Shown here: piece after piece, positions 44,092 to 54,988 of the stretch
Layout of the letters: every line of letters begins with the position of its first letter
How positions within the stretch are numbered: the first letter of the stretch is position 1
NCBI RefSeq assembly: GCF_019112545.1
Contig: NW_025064883.1
Coordinates: 2,091,431-2,155,430 of the forward strand
DNA: 64,000 bases
Direction: 5' to 3'
From: Guyanagaster necrorhizus
Taxonomy: Eukaryota; Basidiomycota; Agaricomycetes; Agaricales; Physalacriaceae
The notes under the pieces: model-generated
The model's database searches: none
Told to the model about the DNA's origin: nothing
Seen by the model: only the letters and a program-made list of their open reading frames with translations
Position numbers and translations under genes: made by a program

Positions 44092-44338
44092 TATTATGAT
44101 TTTTCCATTTTCTTTTTCTTTTCTCTTGATTTATTCAGGATTGACTCTGATTTCTGCTTAGTCAAAGCACTCTAGATGCTTAGAATCATGGGAGTGCTTA
44201 GTCAACAGCACAGCCCAGATTCTACTGCACTGCTGTGAAGCTTCACAGCAGCACAATAACAGATGTGTCTCCTTTGTCATTATGCAGCAGTAACAGTAGT
44301 AACAGCTCAATAGCAGATAATACTCTTTTGTAGGTATC
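44092..44338 (+). repeat. 3' LTR of element A, first segment
   Basis: It starts TATTATGATTTTTCC (ancestral TGTTA, with G to A) and matches the 5' LTR for about 245 bp, ending in gtatc (44334-44338), the target duplication of element B. The LTR resumes at 52832. Confidence 0.9.
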
Positions 44339-44840
44339 TATTAGGAATGTGCCAATTGAGTGGGCTTTAGTGCATGCACAGAGACCAGCAGAGTGCATGA
44401 GCATCAACAAAGCTATTGGTAATGTCACCCTTGAGTTGGAGCCCAAGGATCTGAATAGACAGAATGGAGTTCCATCAGATGAAATGAACAGAAGTATCCT
44501 TCAGAGTGGAATCTGATGAATGAGGTAAGGAGGAGTTGAAGTGAGTGTGAAGTGTAGATGGCTTATCCAAGTTGATATTTGAACTGAATAGTTACAATGG
44601 TTATACATGGCTTTATATACTAATAGTAGCTAATTCTGAGTTGGGTTCCATTGGGTTCTGATATCAATATTTGCTACCAAGTTTGGGGTCTAGATATTAC
44701 AATGTGAAATACAGATGTGAAATGATAATAGTGAAAATAAAATTAATAGGTAATAGAGAGCAGCTGGAGTCCAGTGGGTTTCCATGATTACATTCATAGT
44801 TGGTTAAGGTGACATGGAGGCCAGCAGCATGCACATCACA
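44339..44840 (-). repeat. 3' LTR of element B
   Basis: On plus TATTAGGAATGTGCC...GCACATCACA, with the adjacent minus-strand purine tract AATGGAGAGATAC. It contains atatttgaact and TTTATATA as in the other family B LTRs. Confidence 0.9.
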
Positions 44841-44901
44841 GTATCTCTCCATTAGTGTTCTTGCCCTCAAGAGCACAGATCCCAATAGCCAGTGAGTCTA
44901 T

Positions 44902-46303
44902 ATAGAAGATTGTTAGTGGCTATGGGAATTTTTTGCAACTTGGTCAGATACTACCACCATTGCCCTAACTATATTGCCTCTTACTATGTATTGTCGCTCA
45001 CATACTCCTGAGCCTTTGATGAGGAAACCCATCTCTGATGGTCCTGAAGAGACTAAGAAATTATTTTGTCTAGAATAGCAGTCCATGGAGAAAGAATACA
45101 TGGAGGCTGTAGAGAGCCATTTGGAATGGCAAGGAGAGTGGAAGCAGGAGGAAAAGGTCCAGGTGGACTGTATAGCTCAGAAGGTGCAAAAAAGAAAGCA
45201 GAAGGAGGAATTGGAGAGGAAGAGAGAGGAGATCTAGCAGGCCACAGAGAGGCAGGCTAAGGAGGCAGAGGAGGCATTGAAAGAGACAGCTCAGAGGGAG
45301 GCTGAGGAGAGGAAGACCATGGAGGCCATGGCCAGGGCTTTAGTCTCAGAGGTAGGGCAGGAGGGGATGATTATGGAGGATGGATTGCAGATGACCCCTA
45401 TGGAGGCCATTGATTTTCAGCTGTGTCAAGTGCTAGTAGAATGATTTAGTCCTGGTTCTGGTCTTTGCTTCAAAAAGATGACTGGCCATATACCTCTGGA
45501 GTCTGATGGTGAGCAAGATAAGGGGACTGAGAGGGATGATGAGTCAGAATCTAAGAGAACCCTGAAGAGGAAAAAGAGGGTGCAAGAGAGAAAGAGAAAG
45601 GTGGCAGGTCTGGCAGAGAAGAGCTGTAAACACAAGTTCAGATCAAGGAGTATAGTGGATGGTAGTGAGGCAGAGGTGGTTACTACTCTCAAGAAGCAGG
45701 CAAAGTTGGAAGTGGTGGAACCAGTGGAAGGTGAAGAGTTGTTGGATAGTGAAAGTAAGTGTCTTGGTTTTCTTGCATAGTTTGACTTAGCTTTTGTTCT
45801 CAAGAAGCTGTGTGTGCTGTTGCTAAGATGGTGCCCATTGTTATATATGTCTGGCCACCAAAAGTGCTGGACATGGGTGGACTTGCATATGTTGCAAGAT
45901 TAAAAAGACTGCCTGTTCATTCAACTGAGGTGTCACCACAAGCAAGGTGATTAGTAGCATAGAGGTCTCTGTCAGTCTCCACCAACTTTTAAAATTGATA
46001 TGCAAGTTGATGCATCACATGGATGAGTTGGTGGATAAGGTGGCAGATGTTTGTGGTACTGTGGTAGATCTTCAAGATGACTATAGTTCTGATGATATAT
46101 CATCTCCTTCAGAGCTGTTTTTAGAGTCCAAGGTGGAGGTCTGAAAGAAGGTCTGACTGATTTTCAAGGATGAGAGAGATCAGAAGGTGGAGGATCTTTG
46201 GAAGATGATGTTGAAGAGGCTGGATGAGGACATAGAGGAGTTGAAGGAGCAGAGAGAGAGTTCAGGTTCCAGTGCAGGCCTATCAGATTCTGCTTCTTTG
46301 TAA
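44902..46303 (+). pseudogene. Antisense ORF (aORF) of element B: coiled coil plus Cys-rich motif
   Basis: Encoded opposite to Gag-Pol between the chromodomain and the 3' LTR, about 466 codons. The start codon is decayed to ATA at 44902 (IEDC; other copies have ATG). Order: SHTPEPLMRKPISDGPEE (about 45000); a Lys/Glu-rich coiled coil at 45085-45320 (EWKQEEKVQ...QRKQKEELERKREE); a basic/acidic region at 45478-45780 (LESDGEQDKGTERDDESESK); a Cys/His cluster at about 45817-45912 (C-x2-DGAHCYICLA, HGWTCICCKIKKTACSFN); a helical tail at 46010-46303 (HMDELVDKVADVCGTVVDLQ; RLDEDIEELKEQ). The Cys motif recurs in J at 55395-55440. Function unknown; the cluster could bind zinc or nucleic acid. A few stops and one or two frameshifts are present. 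Confidence 0.7.
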
Positions 46304-46481
46304 AAAATATTTTGTATGAAATGTATATAGAAAAGGGCATTGGATGTTGATAGTGGACAAAAATGTAATTGCAAGATTTTTTGACTTTGAAAGTGTAGAA
46401 GAGGTGATTGAATGGTGGTAATTAGTGGTTAGAATTGAAATAGTAAGGTGAGGCACTGGTGGTATCTAGAGTAGCATTATA

Positions 46482-49400
46482 TTAGGAATGAGATGTTTGA
46501 ATGACTTTGAATAAGGGTCCTGGTTTGCCTGGGTATTGATGATGGAAGTCTTTAATGAATTCATTGGCAGAGAACTCAGAGGCTAATAACCAAGTAAATT
46601 CTTTATTGGTACCTTTATAGCCTAGCCACTGGATCTTGTACAGCAGTGGGCAGCAGAACTGGTGGTCCAGTTTAGAGTCAAGGATTTGGACTATTTCAAA
46701 ATGTTCTTCTCTGTTGACTTTGACTAGAGGCAATGATGGTTGGATTCAGTTAAGGATGGTGTTTTCTTCTACAGGTTCTAATTGTGACACATAAAAGACT
46801 GGGTGAATGGATCAGAGATCCAGTGGAAGCCTCAGTGTGAAGGAGTGGAAACCCAGTTGAGCTATGATTTCAAAAGGGCTGAAGTATTTCTCTGAGAATT
46901 TTTTGGTCAGATGGATGGTTTTGATATATTTGGAACTGAGGTAGACCTTGTCTCTCACTGTGAATAGGGGCACCAAAATCTAATGCTTGTCTGCTTGAGT
47001 CTTGTAGCAAGCCTGAGCCTTGGAGATTTTGTCTTTTAATATTTGATAGAGTTCATCAAGGTCAACTACAAAGTCTCATGCCTGAGCAGAGATGATGTTT
47101 CTTTCAGAGTGAATGATGATGTTAGAGTGGTAGCTCTTGTTGGCAAAAAACAGAGAAATTCCAGTGGATGCATTAGAAGCATTGTTGTATGCAAACTTGG
47201 CAATGGGTAAGAGAGTGTCTCAGTTGTCCTGTTGGTAGGAGCAGTAGATGCAGATATACTGTTTCAGAGTTTGATTTGCCCATTCAGTTTGTCTGTCAGC
47301 CTCTGGATGGTACCCAGAAGTAAGGTGGAGTTTCATATCAAGAGCTATGGCTAAAGCATGAGTAAATTGGGAAACGAATTCAGAGCCATAATCTGAGGTG
47401 ATGTGATTGGGTACCTCATGTTTGGAGAACACATAGATAAGAAAAAGTTGGATGAGCTCTGCAGAGTTAATGGTGTTATGAGTGGGGATGAAGATGGCTT
47501 GCTTGCTAGCTCAGTCTATGACTATTAAGATAGTAATAAATCTATTGGAGTCTAGTAGTTGTTCAATAAAATCTATGGAAATGGAATCCCATGACTGTTC
47601 AGAGACTGGTAAAGATTTGAGTAACCTATAGGGATGGTGTCTAGGTGTCTTGTTGCATCCACAAACTGTGCAGAACTTAACATAGTGTCGAACATATTCA
47701 CACATCTTTGGCCAAGTGTAATTCTGCTGGATAAGCTCTAATGTCCAGTTTTGACCAAAATGGTCTGCCAAGATGTGGTCATGATTGTTCTGTAGTATAC
47801 AGAGATGGAGATCTCCAGACTCTGGGACATAGATGTGACCTTCAAAGTGGAGGATATCTGATTCATCAATGGACCACTGAAAGGGAGAGGATTCTAAAGT
47901 GGCCTTAGCCTGGTGGAGGCTGTTAGAGGATGTAGGGTCAGAAGATTGTGCCTGTTTGATATCAATATGGAGCTTGTCAATGTCTATGATGGCACTGGCT
48001 CAGAGGGTAAGGCCTTCAAGGTAAGTTGCACAGAGTGATATGGAAAGTTGTTCTTGAGTGAACACTAGTCAGAAATTGTGGGGATTGACTTGAGCATATT
48101 GGCTATCCCCCTCTTTAGGGTAGACATCCCATCATCTAGTAAGTGCATCTGGTTTCCCACCAAGTTTTCCAGGTCAGAACCAGATTACTAGATTGAACTG
48201 GAATAGGTATTCAGACCAGTGGACTTGTCAGTGGATTAGAATCTTAGTGATGGTGAAGTATTCAAGGTTTTTATAGTCTGTTACGACATCAATGGAGTCC
48301 ACAGAGCCTTCAAGGTAGTGCTGCCAATATTTAAAAGCTTCAAAAATAGCCAGAAGCTTCTTGTCATAGGTGTCATAGTTGAGTTCAGCATTGTGGAGGC
48401 TTTGGGAGTGGAATGCAATTGGGTGAATTTTGCCATCTTTAAGGTAGATAGAGAGAATAGCTGCAATGGTGTAATCAGAGGCATCAGTTTCCACCACTAT
48501 GTTTCAATTGGAAACCCAGTGAGTAAGGATGGGAGCATGTATAAAGGCCTGTTTCAAATCATTGAAGGCAGTTAAGCATTTGTCATCAAATTTCTATGGA
48601 GTTCCCTTATAGGTAAGTCATGTAAGAGGGATGATGATGTTGCTATATCTATGTATGAAGCGATAGTAGAAGTTGGTGAAGCCAAGGAAGGATTGGATGT
48701 CTTTGACTTTTTATGGCACTGGCCAGTCAACAATGGCTTTGACTTTTTCTTCAGACATGCAAAGTCCTTCAGGTGATAGGATATAGCCTAGGTATTCCAC
48801 AGAGTCCTGGTTGAATTCGCATTTGGAACCTTTGCAGTAGAGTCCATTAGCTCTAAGCTTGCATAGAACCTTATGAATATGTTTCTGGTGATCTTCTGGG
48901 TTGTTGGAATATATGAGGATGTCATTGAGGTAGACTACTACTGATATGTCAAGCATGTCAGAGAATATATCATTCATAAATCATTGGAATGCCACTGGAG
49001 CATTTGTGAGGCCAAAAGGCATGACATGCTATTTGAAGGAAACCATAACAGGTCCAGAAGGCTGTTTTCTATTTATTCTCCTTAGCTATGCAAATGAGAT
49101 AGTAGGCATGCTGAAGGTCAAGCTTGATGTAGATGTGTGCAGAGTGGGCAGAGTCAAGGAGATCAGAAATGAGGGAAAGAGGGTAATGATCTTTCTTGGA
49201 GATTTTGTTTAGACTATAGTAGTCAATGCAAAGTTGGAGTTTATCAGTCTTCTTCTTGACAAATAAAACTGGAGCCCTATGTGGAGAGTGGAATAGAGTA
49301 ATAAACCCATTGCACAGATTATCATCAATAAACTCTTATAGGGTTTTGAGTTCAAATTCTCAGAGAGAATAAATGGATCTAAGTAGTGAAGATGTTTCTT

Positions 49401-50250
49401 TCTTGAGGTTGATTTTAAGGTCATATGGTCTGTGTTCAGATAGCTTTTTGGAGAGGGTATCACTAAAGATATCTGCAAAATCATGGTACTCTACTAGTAC
49501 TGATGAAAGATCTGCTGGTTCTGCAGATGTGGCTTTGGCTCTAATATTAGGCAAGAAAGGCTGCAGTGTGAACTGCTGAGCACCTTTTTCTGCACTAGCT
49601 TGGACAAATGTAGCAGCAGATATGATAGAGATCTTTAGATGTACTTTCATAGTAAAAGACTCTGAGAGAGGATAGGAATAGATGGGTTCATATGAGAATG
49701 GAGTCTGCCAGCTACCCAAAGTGGATTTGGAATGAGGTGAAGCCCCAGAAGTTGGACTGATGGAGTCTAGTGGGTATGGAAGTCTCGGAATTGAACTGGA
49801 AGGCTCAGAGAGAGCTGGATTGTTGTCCTATGGGCATAGAAGTTCCTGGGATGTGGTGGAGGCTGTGGAATTGATTGGAGTGAGATCTTGATAGCTTGAG
49901 CAGAAAATAATACTGTTCTCAGCCCAGTCAATCAGTGGATTGTAGCAGGAGAGCCAGTTGTATTTTAGGACAAGATTACAAGATGAATCCAGAGGAGTGA
50001 TATAGAAGTTGATGGAAAAGGTGTCTCCAGATGGAAAACAAATGAGAATGGTTGTGATTTGAGATATATAGCTCCTGATAAAGCTATCAAATAATCAAAG
50101 TTGCACACTAGGAATGGTTTTAATGGGAATTTCATTGGTAGCTATATACTTAGTGTCAACAAAGCAGTGGCTAGAGCCAGAATCAATAAGGGCAAGAAAA
50201 TGCAGAATGATATAAGTTGGGGAATCATCGGGTTCTATAGTAGTCAGTAA
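46482..50250 (-). pseudogene. Element B Pol: protease, RT, RNase H, integrase, chromodomain
   Basis: Retropepsin LHFLALIDSGSSHCFVD at about 50205-50155. RT at about 49720-48700, with the YxDD box at 48932-48921 changed to YLND (first catalytic Asp to Asn), then YCKGSKCEFNQDSVEYLGYI. RNase H at 48497-48230 (ETDASDYTIAAILSIYLKDG). Integrase zinc module about 47800-47650 (YVRHYVKFCTVCGCNKTPRH), core 47600-47200 (ISIDFIEQLLDSNRFI; ITSDYGSEFVSQF; SGYHPEADRQTEWANQTLKQ). Chromodomain 46733-46482 (LLYKIQWLGYKGTNKEFTWL). Stops interrupt all domains, and the YLND change alone should abolish reverse transcriptase activity. Confidence 0.92.
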
Positions 50251-50299
50251 TTCTGCTGAGAGGGGAATGTGGAAGAAGTGATTGGAAAGGGATGTTGCA

Positions 50300-52290
50300 T
50301 TGAGAGTGATGACCTCTGGTGTGTGAATAGAGTCAATGCAACCCTGAACTCACATGGAGAGAACAGGGTTGCTTCCTAGTTTTTCAACTCCATTAGGGCC
50401 AGTTCCATGAGAGCAGTGTTGACTTCAGCTGCACAACACTTGGCAGAGACTGCTGCCTTCTGCTTATTGCAGTCTTCAGTCTTGTGTTTGGTTCTACAGA
50501 ACATGCACAGGTTATTCTAGCACCGGCAGTCTTTTTCTTTCTGAATAAGATGGCCATCTTTGCCTAGCTTGTCAGCATAGGGCTTAGGGGTGGTAGATTT
50601 CAGTGTGGAGCTGGAGTCTGAGGAAGAAGTGTTGGACTCCTTGGATTTGGGGTTAGAGAATTTATTGTTCCAGTTTTCATGAGCAATTTCAGTCTTCCAG
50701 GTCCAGTAGCAAGCATCAAGTTCTTGAATCATGAAGGTTGTTTGGCTTCCCATGGTGTGCCATGTCATCCTTGATATGGATGCAGAGGCCATGGTAAAAA
50801 GTGTAGCAGAGGGAATTATCTCTGTATCCAATTTGTGAGGCATACTGGTTGAATTGGACCATATACTTTATAATCCAATCTCTATCACACATCTGAAGGT
50901 GCTCTAATGCATCTTTGGCATCTCTGATAGTATCAAAGAGGCCAAAGTTGCTATGAAGCTTATTTAAGAAAGCTGTATAGGAGAATTGCCAGGCTGGTGG
51001 ATTCCATGGATTGGGGTTAAGAATGTCTGATTCAAACCAGTTGAGCATGGTGTCACCCAGGAATGAAATAACATAGTTAACCTTGTTAGCATCTGTTGCA
51101 AACATAGTAGATCTGTCATTGAAATTCAACTGAAAAGTGTTAAGCCTAAACTCCACATGACTATTAACACATGATAAACAGTTCAGAACCTTGCACTTCA
51201 GGTTAGACTGACTGAGTTCACTGATGTGTTAACAGAGATATGTGGTCAAGGTGTTCGTAAGTTGCTCGAGATAGGATGGTAGAGAATAAACTTTAGCTCA
51301 AAGCTAGGGTATTACAGTGAGAGCTATACTACTTAAATACTGTTCTGTTATCATGCTATAAATAAATGTTCACAAAAGATATTGTCTGTTGTAGAGCTGT
51401 TACCCCTGCTGTTGCCAGGCTCTTCACAAAGGCTGTTGTTGTTGCTGTTACTGCTGTTTAGTAACAAAAGGAGTATTGTCTCTCCCTTCACAGTGCACAG
51501 CCATACAATAAGACAATGACCAACTGGATTGCTGACCAAGCTTTCCCATGGTCCTAAGCACTAGCCTAAGCACTCTGACTAAGCAGAGATAGGGGTCATT
51601 TCTGAGAAAAAAGAAAAGAAAATAGAGAAAATCATAACAAAGAGAGATAATGAAAGCCTTCAGTTTACAAGGGTCAGAACTATCAAATGGTTCTGGTTCT
51701 TTGACTTTGATATGGATAGTGGCTGGTTTAGTGTTGTTGAGGGAAGCAGAGACTCCTTATAACAGGTTCATGAATTTCAGAAACATGTCCTGCTGGTTTG
51801 AATTATTACTTCTTGTGGGGCCATCAGAGCTGCCTGGGTCATTGGGTCCTCCTAGTCCATCTGGAAAAGGGTTTGGTGGATTACCACCTGGTTTCTATCA
51901 GAAGAGAGTATGAGTAGAGGTGTCTTCATTTCTGCTTTCTGAGTCTGGGCTGTCTGAATTCCCATGCATGTTGCTCAGGGATAAGAGGTTTATTAGAGGG
52001 TCAGTTTGAGCATCATACATCAGGCTGGCCTATCAGGCTCTGTTGGTTGAGATGCTGATAGCATTAAAAGGATTAGGGGAATTGTTATAATTAGGTTGGC
52101 AGGCAGTGAAGCTAAAGTGATTGTAGGTTTTCCTATGGGAAGGTTGTCCTCCACTGGAGGCTGATCTAAAAAGGCCTGGTTGTTCCTTTGAGGCAGAGGC
52201 TGCAATGTCTTCCATGGAAAACATGTTTGGATGGGTAGGCTGAGTTTGTTCAGGATCAGTTTCTATGAGTTGGGTGAATGTGGTGGACAT
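50300..52290 (-). pseudogene. Element B Gag, interrupted by a solo LTR
   Basis: The ATG at 52290 (MSTTFTQ) is 40 nt inside the 5' LTR. The N-terminal region (SSGGQPSHRKTYNHFSFTAC) runs to about 51640. After the solo LTR (51138-51639) the Gag core continues at 51137-50716 (LNFNDRSTMFATDANKVNY; WFESDILNPNPWNPPAWQF), and the zinc knuckle is near 50500 (CMFCRTKHKTEDC, CX2CX3HX4C as in element C). Stops and the LTR insertion inactivate it. Confidence 0.87.
51138..51639 (-). repeat. Solo family A LTR inside Gag of element B
   Basis: 502 bp, TGTTAAGCCTAAAC...AAATCATAACA on plus. It is flanked by aaaag (51133-51137) and aagag (51640-51644). The undisturbed site in element C is aaggg at 11770, so the two flanks are decayed copies of a 5-bp duplication AAGGG. 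No internal sequence remains, so LTR-LTR recombination removed the element. The self-primer sequence (ttagctcaaagct) is at 51293-51305. Confidence 0.9.
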
Positions 52291-52316
52291 GATAAAATTT
52301 CTGACTCAAGGGTTTG

Positions 52317-52327
52317 AGTTCGAATAT
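52317..52327 (-). promoter_or_regulatory. Putative self-primer binding site, element B
   Basis: agttcgaatat on plus (ATATTCGAACT on minus), two bases from the LTR. The LTR sequence atatttgaact at 52566-52576 gives minus AGTTCAAATAT, complementary at 10 of 11 positions. The mismatch is what a CpG-to-CpA change would produce. The TATA box TATATAAAG (52610-52602 on minus) starts 34 nt upstream of the primer sequence. Confidence 0.6.
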
Positions 52328-52329
52328 AC

Positions 52330-52831
52330 TGTTAGGAACATGCCAATTGAGTGGGTTTTAGTGTACACATAGAGGCTGACAGAGTGCATGGGCATCAACA
52401 AAGCTATTGGCAATGTCACTTTTGAGTCAGAGCCTAAAGATCTGAATAGACAGAATAGAGTTCCATCAGATAAAACAAACAGGAGTATCCTTCAGAGTGG
52501 AATCCAATGGATGAGATAAGGAGGAGTTGAAGTGAGTGCAAAGTGTAGATGGCTTATCCAAGTTGATATTTGAACTGAGTAGTTACAATAGTTATATATG
52601 GCTTTATATACTAATAGTAGCTAATTCTGAGTCAGGTTCTATTGAGTTTCAATGTCAATATTCGCTACTGAGTTTGGGGTCTAGATATTACAATGTGAAA
52701 TACAGATGTGAAATGATAATAGTGAAAATAAAATTAATAGGTAATAGAGAGCAGCTGGAGTCCAGTGGATTTCTGTGATTACATTCATAGTTGGTTGAGG
52801 TGATATAGAGGCTAGTGGCATGCATGTAACA
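52330..52831 (-). repeat. 5' LTR of element B
   Basis: On plus TGTTAGGAACATGCC...GCATGTAACA, followed by gtatc (52832-52836), which duplicates 44334-44338. Confidence 0.92.
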
Positions 52832-53117
52832 GTATCCTAGTGACACTGGACAAAGTGCTATATAGCAGCAAGACAAACAATTAGGTAGTTATATTCTTAG
52901 AATGATAAGGATTTAGTATTTAAGTAGCATAGCTCTCACTATAGTAACTCCAGCTTCAAGCTAAAGTTTATTCTTCACTATCTTATCTCAAGCAACTTGC
53001 AAACACCTTGATCACACAGTACCAACAACACATCAGTGGACTTGATCATTTTACCTGAAGTGCAAGGTAGCAGTCATTTATCACATGTTATTGGTCATGT
53101 GGAATTTGGGCTTAACA
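52832..53117 (+). repeat. 3' LTR of element A, second segment
   Basis: It continues the LTR interrupted at 44338, with AGTGACACTGGACAAAG matching 36449 onwards, the TATA box TATTTAAG, the self-primer AGCTTCAAGCTAA (52952-52964) and the end GGGCTTAACA. It is followed by the acaat duplication at 53118-53122. Confidence 0.92.
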
Positions 53118-53122
53118 ACAAT

Positions 53123-53605
53123 GAGATCTCAGAATTCAGGGAACAAGTTGAGAAGGATAGTAATGAAGGTCTCTTCTTTTATAGCTGTCTCTATATCATC
53201 AGCTTCTTTCAGTAAGCACCTCATCTTCTCAATATAGCTTCCATCATCTGACATCTTGTCTCCTTCCTCATAGATGTTCACTCACAAGATTTTCTCCTGA
53301 TAGTTCTGTACTAGATCAAAGTGCACACTATATTGGATCTTCAACCTTGTTCAAGCTGCATGTAAGATGCCTTATATATTGAGTCTGAAACCAAAGATGT
53401 CTGTTACATTGCAGATGATGGAAGAGAGAGCAGAGCTCTCTCTTTGTGCATATTCATATTCATTGAGAGTGAGGCTGCTCAGACCAGTGGTCTGAGTTAG
53501 TGTTGGGATAGCAATCCTGAGCAAGTATGAGAATGTACTCAAAGATGCTATATCAATCAGTGGCAGCTGACTTAGACTGTGATCTGGACTTATATAGTAT
53601 TTCAT
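53123..53605 (-). pseudogene. Copia F Gag, N-terminal part
   Basis: Minus frame at about 53340-53130 reads KIQYSVHFDLVQNYQEKIL, NIYEEGDKMSDDGSYIEKMR and CLLKEADDIETAIKEETF. This resembles the Gag (UBN2-like) region of Ty1/copia elements ('..QE....YEEGDS..DHI.KMR.L......T.I..E'). An open frame upstream starts at 53605. It is the continuation of copia F (31201-36200) across element A. Confidence 0.65.
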
Positions 53606-53778
53606 AGAAAGATTTTGAAGTAATGCAAAATGTATTTAAGTAGGACATCTCTCTCTCAAGAGGCTAATCTAAGCCTCTGTACTCTATACTTACAACAGAT
53701 TATAGACCTCAGTCATAACTAAACTTATATCACTACTCACTTCACACTCTTTTATACTTTATATATATATAGAATCAC
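53606..53778. other. Spacer and presumed 5' region of copia G
   Basis: It contains GTATTTAAGTAGG (53632) as a possible TATA box and an AT repeat (TATATATATA near 53762) just before the copia G start. No clear LTR boundaries can be assigned. Confidence 0.4.
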
Positions 53779-54426
53779 ATGGATAGCCAGTCTGTATATA
53801 GAATTGACCTTCTTAAGGGCTCAGAAAATTACCTGATATGGAAAATCAAGATGATCAATATTCTAACTGATTTAGGACTAATTGATTATACAGATGAAAG
53901 CACTCTGGCCCTGGCAGATGCAGCACTGATGGCAGATTAGAAGAAGAGCAATAGAAAGGCTCTTTCAACAATAATATTACAGGTTTCAGATGGTCTGCTG
54001 GTATATATTACTGGTTTGAAGACTTTGGCAGAAGCCTTGAAAGCTCTAAAAGATATGTATGAGTCCAAAGGACCCATGAGAATTGTCCTTGTCAGAAAGA
54101 AATTCTTCAGAGCTCAGTGTGAAAAAGGAGGAAACATAGAGAAGCACATTAAGATTATGAGATCCTATCAGAAGGAGAAGGACTTCTCTATTACACTGCT
54201 TATATCACTCCTATAATCATGGAATTCATTCATCACATCAGTGGATACTGCTGACTTGAAAGATTCTTACAAGTTGATTTCTTAAATTCTTCAGAAAGAT
54301 ATCTAATTAAGGAAAAAGACTTCTGATCAGACTATGACACTTGCAGCACATGGTAAAAAATCCAACCCAAAAGTCACATGTTATGAATGTGAAAAAACTG
54401 GTCACATCAGATCAAATTGCCCAATG
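53779..54426 (+). pseudogene. Copia G: Gag of a plus-strand Ty1/copia element
   Basis: The ATG at 53779 begins MDSQSVYRIDLLKGSENYLI then WKIKMINILTDLGLIDY, typical of Ty1/copia Gag N-termini (a protein that reads '..L.G..NY..WK..M...L'). It continues with LKDMYESKGPMRIVLVRKKF and IEKHIKIMRSYQKEKDF, and ends with a zinc knuckle CYECEKTGHIRSNCP (CX2CX4HX4C). About four TAG/TAA stops interrupt it. It stops at the knuckle, where a family D fragment begins at 54425, so protease and the rest are missing. Confidence 0.85.
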
Positions 54427-54614
54427 ATATGCAAGCTACATGTCTAGCTCTATAATTTTCAAATTCTGCATAACACACTAGAATATGCTAGTAACTGAGG
54501 ACCATTAGCTAGTAGAGGACTATGGCTGAGGCTCTAAGCTGATAGTCATGCTAGTCACTAATACTAAGTCCAAAAGGGACTTTATAAAAATAACACAGCC
54601 TAAGGATAAAAATT
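54425..54614 (+). repeat. Family D LTR, 5' fragment
   Basis: TGATATGCAAGCTACATG and about 185 more bases match the start of the D repeat at 16028, then break off at AGGATAAAAATT. The adjoining DNA is the chromodomain of a different element, so the fragment marks a rearrangement junction. Confidence 0.85.
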
Positions 54615-54618
54615 CTCA

Positions 54619-54800
54619 ACTCTAAGCTGGACCATTAGTTCCACTGCCTAGTGCTGTACAAGATCCAGTGGCTAGGCTATAAAGATACCAACAAAGAATT
54701 TGCTTAGTTATCAGCCTCTAAGTTTTCTGCTGATGAATTCATTGAAGAATTTCACTATTAATATCCAGACAAACTAGAAGCTTTGTTCAAGATCACCTCT
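54619..54800 (+). pseudogene. Element J: chromodomain fragment of a plus-strand family B element
   Basis: It reads SKLDH-FHCLVLYKIQWLGY then KDTNKEFA-LSASKFSADEF and YPDKLEALF, nearly identical to the chromodomains of B and C. The upstream pol is absent. Together with 54989-56986 it forms the 3' end of a family B element. Confidence 0.82.
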
Positions 54801-54988
54801 TGAACACTCTCTTTTCAAATTTCCAGTCCACTTGATATTCATCCCCTTGGCCCCACTGGTTTCTATTACCAACCCTTTATCACTTCCATTCAAACCTGAA
54901 AACAGAAAAATAATTACATTTTGTTTGGTCCCACTAGACTCTAGCTATTCACTACAAATACAAAAATACAACAAATACAACAAATCAT

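Larger units (their letters stand above)
44339..52831 (-). mobile_element. Element B: family B Ty3/gypsy chromovirus inside the 3' LTR of A
   Basis: Two 502-bp LTRs (44339-44840 and 52330-52831) enclose the antisense ORF, chromodomain, integrase, RNase H, RT, protease and Gag, all Gag-Pol modules on minus. The target duplication is gtatc (44334-44338 and 52832-52836). A solo A-type LTR with its own duplication sits in Gag at 51138-51639. Net length is close to 8.0 kb. It is collinear with element C except for the antisense ORF, which is complete here. Confidence 0.93.
36206..53117 (+). mobile_element. Element A: A-type Ty3/gypsy chromovirus carrying nested element B
   Basis: 5' LTR 36206-36733, leader/Gag, protease, RT, RNase H, integrase and chromodomain on plus to about 43900, polypurine tract 44079-44091, and a 3' LTR split into 44092-44338 and 52832-53117 by element B. 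Target duplication acaat on both sides. Net length without B and one copy of its target duplication is about 8.4 kb. Most Arg CGA codons have become TGA, and Gag and Pol are riddled with stops, but RT keeps its YLDD motif. Confidence 0.93.

Noticed and set aside
44092..44338. A truncated solo LTR at 44092
   Set aside because: Its missing half is found at 52832-53117 beyond element B with a matching gtatc duplication, so it is one LTR split by insertion.
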